A stretch of 64,000 bases of DNA from Actinophytocola sp963729115. GTDB lineage: Bacteria; Actinomycetota; Actinomycetes; Mycobacteriales; Pseudonocardiaceae. How positions within the stretch are numbered: the first letter of the stretch is position 1; each line of letters begins with the position of its first letter. Below are positions 58,316-64,000 of the stretch, piece after piece. Both the position numbers and the translations under genes were made by a program. The DNA lies in NCBI GenBank assembly GCA_963729115.1, contig CAVSMR010000011.1:868001-932000 (forward strand). Direction: 5' to 3'. The notes below the pieces were generated by a model, which worked only from the letters and a program-made list of their open reading frames with translations, searched no databases and had not been told where the DNA came from.

Positions 58316-59035
58316 ATGACGGTGAGCGGGCTGGCAACCCGACTGAACCCGTTCCAGCAACGCCCGCTGGAGCGTCTGAGGTACACCGTTACCGAGGCCA
58401 ACCTGTTGCGCCACTTCGAGTCCGGGCCCCAGCGGGTGCTCGACGTCGCCGGCGGCCACGGGGTCGAGGCAGTCCGGCTCGCCGCGCTCGGCCACGAGGT
58501 CACCGTGCTCGACCCGGCGGGCGCGATGCTCAGCACCGCCATCGAGACCGCCGACGCGCTCGACGTCGCCGACCGGCTGCACGTGGTCCAGGCGGGCGCG
58601 CTGGACGCCCCCGAGGTGTTCGCCGGGCACGAGTTCGACGTGGTGCTCTGCCACAACCTGCTGCAGTACGTGGACGAGCCCGGCGAGGTGCTGCAGGCGG
58701 TGATCGCGCCGCTGCGCGAGGACGGGTTGCTGTCCCTGCTCGGCCCGAACGCCGACTTCGACCCCCTGCACGCCGCCGTGCGGGCGCTGGACCCGGCGCG
58801 GGCCGTGCGGGCGCTGGCGCAGGAGGCATCGGTCGGCGACCTGGTCGCGCTGCTCGCGGAGCTCGGCGTCGAGGAGGTCGTGCGCTACGGCGTGCGCTGC
58901 GTGAGCGACCTGCTGCCCGACCTGGACGCGGACCCGGCGTTCCTCGACGAGCTGGAGCGCCTGGAGCTCGCGCTGGCCGACCGGATGCCGCAGCTGCTGA
59001 CCGCGCGGTACTTCCACCTGGTGGCCCGTCGCTGA
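58316..59035 (+). CDS. Class I SAM-dependent methyltransferase
   Basis: This 239-residue methyltransferase has motif I VLDVAGGHGVEAVRLAALGHEVTVLDPAGAM (about 39-69), the post-I stretch RLHVVQAGALDAPEV, motif II/III FDVVLCHNLLQYVDEPGEVLQAVIAPLREDGLLSLLG, and a C-terminal part with YGVRCVSDLLPDLDADPAFLDELERLELALADRMPQLLTARYFHLVARR. This layout resembles CmoM/SmtA-type tRNA wobble-uridine methyltransferases, but the substrate is uncertain. ATG at 58316 begins the conserved sequence. It is followed 15 bp later by dtd. Confidence 0.85.
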   Translation: MTVSGLATRLNPFQQRPLERLRYTVTEANLLRHFESGPQRVLDVAGGHGVEAVRLAALGHEVTVLDPAGAMLSTAIETADALDVADRLHVVQAGALDAPEVFAGHEFDVVLCHNLLQYVDEPGEVLQAVIAPLREDGLLSLLGPNADFDPLHAAVRALDPARAVRALAQEASVGDLVALLAELGVEEVVRYGVRCVSDLLPDLDADPAFLDELERLELALADRMPQLLTARYFHLVARR

Positions 59036-59050
59036 GCCTGCCCTGCGACC

Positions 59051-59485
59051 ATGCTCGCCGTGCGGGCGGTGGTGGCGCGGGTGACGCGCGCGAGCGTGAC
59101 GGTCGACGGTTCCGTCGTGGGGTCGTTCGACGAGCCCGGGCTGCTCGTGCTGCTGGGCGTCACCACCACCGACACGACGGCGCAGGCGGGCACGATGGCG
59201 CGCAAGCTCCACGAGCTGCGCGTGCTGCGGGATGAGCAGTCCTGTGCCACGACGGGCGCGCCCCTGCTCGTCGTCAGCCAGTTCACGCTGTACGGAGACA
59301 CCCACAAGGGCCGCCGCCCGTCGTGGACCGCCGCCGCGCGCCCGGGCGACGCGGAACCGTTGGTGGACGCGGTCGTGACGGCCCTGCGCGAGCGCGGCGC
59401 CCGCGTGGAGACTGGCCGCTTCGGCGCGATGATGTCCGTCGAGTCCATCAACGACGGCCCGTTCACGGTGATCGTCGAGGTGTGA
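59051..59485 (+). CDS. dtd: D-aminoacyl-tRNA deacylase
   Basis: This enzyme removes D-amino acids mischarged to tRNA (and Gly from tRNA-Ala). The 144-residue protein has the family motifs LLVVSQFTLYGDTHKGRRPSW (SQxT, catalytic Thr/Gln region, about 75-95) and RFGAMMSVESINDGPFTVIVE (NxGPxT near the C-terminus), including the Gly-cisPro type segment NDGPFT. ATG at 59051 is the start. It is upstream of sigB on the same strand. Confidence 0.95.
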   Translation: MLAVRAVVARVTRASVTVDGSVVGSFDEPGLLVLLGVTTTDTTAQAGTMARKLHELRVLRDEQSCATTGAPLLVVSQFTLYGDTHKGRRPSWTAAARPGDAEPLVDAVVTALRERGARVETGRFGAMMSVESINDGPFTVIVEV

Positions 59486-59606
59486 GCGCGGGGTCACCCG
59501 GGGTGGCCCGTCACGTCCCGGGAAGCCCGGTCGTCTCTCTTAGGAAAACCTCAGCTTTGGTGGAGCAACGTGTGTGGCGCGCATGACGTCATCCAGTTGA
59601 GAACTT

Positions 59607-59633
59607 GGGAACGAATCGAGCAGCGAGCGCGTT
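59607..59633 (+). promoter_or_regulatory. ECF-type (SigR/SigH-like) promoter for sigB
   Basis: GGGAAC (59607-59612) is followed after 18 bases by GTT (59631-59633). This matches the GGAAC/T-N18-GTT pattern of stress-responsive ECF sigma factors of actinobacteria. It lies about 107 bases before the sigB start, in a 255-bp gap. Mycobacterial sigB is likewise driven by SigE/SigH, which makes the match meaningful. Confidence 0.6.
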
Positions 59634-59740
59634 TTGCAGAGTGTCCAGCCATCGACGGGCGACCGCTCGAGGCCCACCGGACATGAGGTGCCGGTGTGTG
59701 ACAGACAGCACACCAGCCCGCGAACAGGGGGAGGGAGAGC

Positions 59741-60706
59741 ATGACGGTCCCACAGCAACGCCAGCCGGAGCCCGCCGAGATCGACCTGGATGCCCAGGGA
59801 CCCGCGGCCGACTTGGTCCGCGTGTACCTCAACGGCATCGGACGCACCGCGCTGCTCACGGCGGCGCAGGAAGTGGAGCTGGCCAAGGGCATCGAGGCGG
59901 GGGTCTTCGCCCAGCACATGCTCCAGGCCGACCTGACGAGCGGTGCGAAGCGGACGGAGCTCGAGGCCCTGGTCCGCGACGGCCACCGCGCCAAGAACCA
60001 CCTGCTCGAGGCCAACCTTCGCCTTGTCGTGTCGCTCGCGAAGCGCTACACCGGCCGCGGCATGCCGCTGCTCGACCTGATCCAGGAAGGCAACCTCGGC
60101 CTCATCCGCGCCGTCGAGAAGTTCGACTACACCAAGGGATTCAAGTTCTCCACCTACGCCACGTGGTGGATCCGCCAGGCCATCACCCGCGGCATGGCCG
60201 ACCAGGGCCGCACGATCCGGCTGCCCGTCCACCTCGTCGAGCAGGTCAACAAGCTCGCCCGCCTCAAGCGCGACCTGCACCAGCAGCTCGGCCGCGAGGC
60301 GACCCGCGAGGAGCTGGCCGCCGAGGTCGGCATCACCCCGGAAAAGGTCTCCGACCTGCTCGACCACGCGCGTGACCCGGTGAGCCTGGACATGCCGGTC
60401 GGCTCCGAGGAGGACGCCCCGCTGGGTGACTTCATCGAGGACGGCGAGGCCACCGACGCCGAGAGCGCCGTGATCTCCGGCCTGCTGCACGACGACCTGC
60501 GCCGCGTACTGGCGACGCTCGACGAGCGCGAGCAGTCCGTGATCCGGTTGCGCTACGGCCTCGATGACGGACAGCCACACACGCTCGACCAGATCGGCAA
60601 ACGCTTCGGCCTGTCCCGCGAACGCGTCCGCCAGATCGAGCGCGAGGTCATGTCGAAGCTCCGCCAGGGCGAGCGCGCCGAGCGCCTGCGCGCCTACGCC
60701 AGCTGA
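59741..60706 (+). CDS. sigB: Group 2 sigma factor SigB
   Basis: This 321-residue sigma factor of the primary-like non-essential class has region 1.2 (DLVRVYLNGIGRTALLTAAQEVELAKGIEAGVFA) and region 2 nearly identical to that of SigA (AKNHLLEANLRLVVSLAKRYTGRGMPLLDLIQEGNLGLIRAVEKFDYTKGFKFSTYATWWIRQAITRGMADQGRTIRLPVHLVE). Region 3 and region 4 (DEREQSVIRLRYGLDDGQPHTLDQIGKRFGLSRERVRQIEREVMSKLRQGERAERLRAY) follow. The long N-terminal extension of SigA is missing. It is probably a general stress sigma factor with SigA-like promoter recognition. ATG at 59741 follows GGGGGAGGGAGAGC. An ECF-type promoter is upstream. Confidence 0.94.
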   Translation: MTVPQQRQPEPAEIDLDAQGPAADLVRVYLNGIGRTALLTAAQEVELAKGIEAGVFAQHMLQADLTSGAKRTELEALVRDGHRAKNHLLEANLRLVVSLAKRYTGRGMPLLDLIQEGNLGLIRAVEKFDYTKGFKFSTYATWWIRQAITRGMADQGRTIRLPVHLVEQVNKLARLKRDLHQQLGREATREELAAEVGITPEKVSDLLDHARDPVSLDMPVGSEEDAPLGDFIEDGEATDAESAVISGLLHDDLRRVLATLDEREQSVIRLRYGLDDGQPHTLDQIGKRFGLSRERVRQIEREVMSKLRQGERAERLRAYAS

Positions 60707-61171
60707 CCAGCCGCGACACGATTTTCCCGGGTCGAGCAACCTTTCCGCGCATCGCTACGTCCTTGATGCAGATGCGTTTTGGCCATTGACATGCGCCCGC
60801 GATACCGGCACGGTCAAGGCACGAAGACTACGCGGCGCGGATGGTTGGTAACGATCCGTAGCCGCCTTCTACGGGAGGTCGGGACAGCCGGGGGCTGCCC
60901 CGGCCTTCCGGCATCCGGGCCTGGCGGCATGGGGACCCTTGGTCGCGGAGTGCGCTCCCCAGTGCCGCCAGGGTGATGCTGGGGGGCCGAGCCCCCCAAA
61001 CCCCCCACGGTGCGAGCTTCCCCCGATCCAGCGTGGTTTCGTTGATCACCTACCAGCACCGTTTGATCGTCGCCAACGTGGCGGTCCTCCGGCACTGGTC
61101 CTCGCGTTCTCGGTTCGGCGGGCACGTTGTAGCGTCTGGGAATCCCACCACGTGACTAGGGAGTCCCACCG
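60707..61171. other. Intergenic region between sigB and fumarase
   Basis: About 465 bp hold several GC-rich inverted repeats, including GGACAGCC...GGGGCTGCC-type and the hairpin at 60980-60998, but no convincing gene. Open frames on both strands here are Pro/Arg-rich and lack similarity to anything I know. A fumarase promoter is not clear. Confidence 0.5.
60980..60998. terminator. Perfect 8-bp hairpin TGGGGGGC-CGA-GCCCCCCA
   Basis: This short, strong stem-loop is followed by AAACCCCCC. Such hairpins are frequent intergenic elements in high-GC actinomycetes. It may terminate the sigB transcript; it lies 270 bases downstream, so it may instead be a dispersed repeat. Confidence 0.5.
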
Positions 61172-62827
<1,656 letters not shown>

Positions 62828-63394
62828 CTAGCGGCCGATCCCCAGAAAGATCGTGCGGCCGCCGAGTGGCTGGTCCAGCCCCACGGTGACCGGCCGGGGC
62901 GTCATCACCGCGGTACACGCACCGCCGCCGTCCGGACGCCCACCCGGCGGCGAGGGCAGCGGCCGCAGCGTGATCCGGATGTCGTCGGCGGACTGGTCGA
63001 CGACGACCGCCTCGGCGTCCGTGCAGCCGCTGCTCGCGGCGGCGAACATCTCCAGCGAGTAGCCGTCGTCGAACACCCACACGTCGCCGTGATGCTCGTA
63101 GTAGACCGGCAGCGCGCTGGCGTCGATCTGGGCCGCGGGCACCTGCTCGACCCCGGCCGGCACGACCAGCTCCCCCGACGGCGAGAGCGTCACGGGGGCG
63201 GACGGCTGGCCCGAGGGTGGTTTCGCGGGCGGCTGAGCGGACGACGCGTTCGGTAGCTGGGTGACCGACGGCGAGGTGGTGACCTGGCTGGGCTCCGGCG
63301 GCGCCTCGGTCGTGTCGGCCGGGGCCGCGTCGTTCGTGCACGCGGCGAGCCCGGCCACGGCGGCCAGGCTGACTAAGAACAGTGCTGCCCTCAT
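62828..63394 (-). CDS. Lipoprotein of unknown function (paralogue 1)
   Basis: This 188-residue predicted lipoprotein has a signal peptide MRAALFLVSLAAVAGLAACT, with lipobox LAAC and the modified Cys at about 19. A Thr/Pro/Ser-rich spacer of about 65 residues precedes a small domain: VPAAQIDASALPVYYEHHGDVWVFDDGYSLEMFAAASSGCTDAEAVVVDQSADDIRITLRPLPSPPG ... ACTAVMTPRPVTVGLDQPLGGRTIFLG. Its domain matches the next leftward gene in order and key positions (Ala-Leu-Pro, Gly-Cys, Ala-Cys-Thr, Gly-Arg-x-Ile), so the two are tandem paralogues. The function is unknown. ATG at 63394. Confidence 0.82.
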   Translation of the reverse strand: MRAALFLVSLAAVAGLAACTNDAAPADTTEAPPEPSQVTTSPSVTQLPNASSAQPPAKPPSGQPSAPVTLSPSGELVVPAGVEQVPAAQIDASALPVYYEHHGDVWVFDDGYSLEMFAAASSGCTDAEAVVVDQSADDIRITLRPLPSPPGGRPDGGGACTAVMTPRPVTVGLDQPLGGRTIFLGIGR

Positions 63395-63496
63395 GACTGC
63401 AGGACGGTAGCCGCCGGTGTCGCGGTTGCACGACAAGGCGGTGCCCGGCCGCGCAGGGGCGTGCGCGGCCGGGCACCCGGTGGGGAGAGAGAGGGT

Positions 63497-63973
63497 CTAG
63501 CTCTTGCGCTCCACGTTCTTCAGGACGATCTTGCGATCGCCCACCGGCGCCTTCAGCTCGGTCGTGAGCTTCGGGTAGCGCAGATCCATGGTGCAGGCCT
63601 GCGGCGCCTTCGGCGTGGTCTCGACCATCGTGATCGTGACCTGCGAGTCGGTCTCGGCGTTCTCGACGCTGGCCTTGCCGCAGCCACCCTCCTGGGCGAC
63701 CACGCCGACGGTGGCACCGTCGTCCTCGGTCCACACCATCACCGGATAGTTCTTCGGCAGCGCCTTCGTGTCGAGTTGTCCGGCGCTGACCTTCTCGCCA
63801 CCGGACGGTGGCGTCCGTGCCGGCTGCCGGTCAGGTTGTGTCTCCGCCGGCGCCGACGTCTCGGTCGGGCGGGTGTCTCCCGCGTTGTCCTGGCTCTCCT
63901 GCGTCGGGTTGGCGCAAGCGCTCATGAGCAAGAGCAGAACACCGGCGCCAACGACGGTTCCTAGGCGTTTCAT
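63497..63973 (-). CDS. Lipoprotein of unknown function (paralogue 2)
   Basis: This 158-residue predicted lipoprotein has the signal MKRLGTVVGAGVLLLLMSACA (lipobox MSAC, Cys at about 20), a short Glu/Thr/Pro-rich spacer and a domain parallel to that of the neighbour: VSAGQLDTKALPKNYPVMVWTEDDGATVGVVAQEGGCGKASVENAETDSQVTITMVETTPKAPQACTMDLRYPKLTTELKAPVGDRKIVLKN. The two conserved cysteines (GGC and ACT) probably form a disulfide outside the cell. It is followed by the paralogous gene on the same strand after about 100 bp. The function is unknown. Confidence 0.82.
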   Translation of the reverse strand: MKRLGTVVGAGVLLLLMSACANPTQESQDNAGDTRPTETSAPAETQPDRQPARTPPSGGEKVSAGQLDTKALPKNYPVMVWTEDDGATVGVVAQEGGCGKASVENAETDSQVTITMVETTPKAPQACTMDLRYPKLTTELKAPVGDRKIVLKNVERKS

Positions 63974-64000
63974 GTGCAGAGGACGAACCCGGGGCGCCGC

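Noticed and set aside
59486..59740. A small RNA or riboswitch before sigB
   Set aside because: The 255-bp gap shows an ECF-type promoter but no conserved structure I can recognise; not enough support to annotate an RNA.
60814..61125. 103-codon - strand frame in the sigB-fumarase gap
   Set aside because: Pro/Arg/Gly-rich, no ribosome binding site, overlaps palindromic hairpins; no recognisable family.

Overview
The window is high-GC actinobacterial DNA, most likely from the order Pseudonocardiales. Supporting signs are GTG starts, GTGA/ATGA stop-start overlaps, strong third-position GC, an XRE-DUF5753/DUF397 pair and an actinobacterial-type HemQ. Gene order follows, from memory, the Mycobacterium tuberculosis stretch around Rv2676c-Rv2710: hemQ-hemY-hemE, DUF3000, RNase D, dxs, RNA methyltransferase, APC permease, ceoB-ceoC, DUF3159, OB-fold protein, alpha/beta hydrolase, DUF3710, dut, DUF3093, DUF4193, cei, suhB, ppgK, sigA and finally sigB. 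The window is therefore a conserved chromosomal core with lineage-specific insertions. I saw no rRNA, tRNA, CRISPR array, transposase or prophage.

Region by region. 1-6.5 kb: a leftward haem operon (hemE, hemY/cgoX, hemQ and the start of a CaiB/BaiF CoA-transferase), then rightward DUF3000 and DJ-1/PfpI genes, a 22-bp tandem-repeat array and a leftward dipeptidase. 6.7-9.6 kb: a LuxR-type response regulator, RNase D and DUF72. 9.7-14.3 kb: a pseudokinase / repeat linker / PstS-like gene broken by a frameshift, facing an OmpR-type two-component system. 14.3-17.5 kb: a HxlR regulator divergent from an acyl-CoA dehydrogenase, an NTF2-like protein and an unknown membrane protein. 17.5-24.8 kb: dxs, then two large repeat-rich genes, the first with a frameshift. 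25-35.9 kb: RNA methyltransferase, APC permease, TrkA pair, an inserted XRE/DUF397 pair, then the conserved DUF3159-to-cei block.

35.9-36.6 kb holds a second array of the same repeat family, again between convergent genes. 36.6-41.1 kb: suhB, ppgK, sigA, an EamA transporter and DUF7455. 41.1-45.8 kb: a leftward xylose-type ABC operon ending in a ROK repressor, with candidate operators upstream. 46-53.2 kb: helicase, YihY/BrkB, DUF3039, Spo0M-like, PNPOx-like, LemA and an extended M48 protease. 53.3-57.9 kb: pseudouridine catabolism genes (psuG and a PfkB kinase) separated by an ABC-2 transporter and a 99-bp direct repeat. 57.9-64 kb: DUF3099, methyltransferase, dtd, sigB with an ECF-type promoter, class I fumarase and two tandem paralogous lipoproteins.

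The most unusual items are the two related repeat arrays at convergent gene ends, the frameshifted pseudokinase-PstS fusion, and the repeat-linker gene pair after dxs. Family assignments rest on motifs read by eye and on memory; no database search was run.
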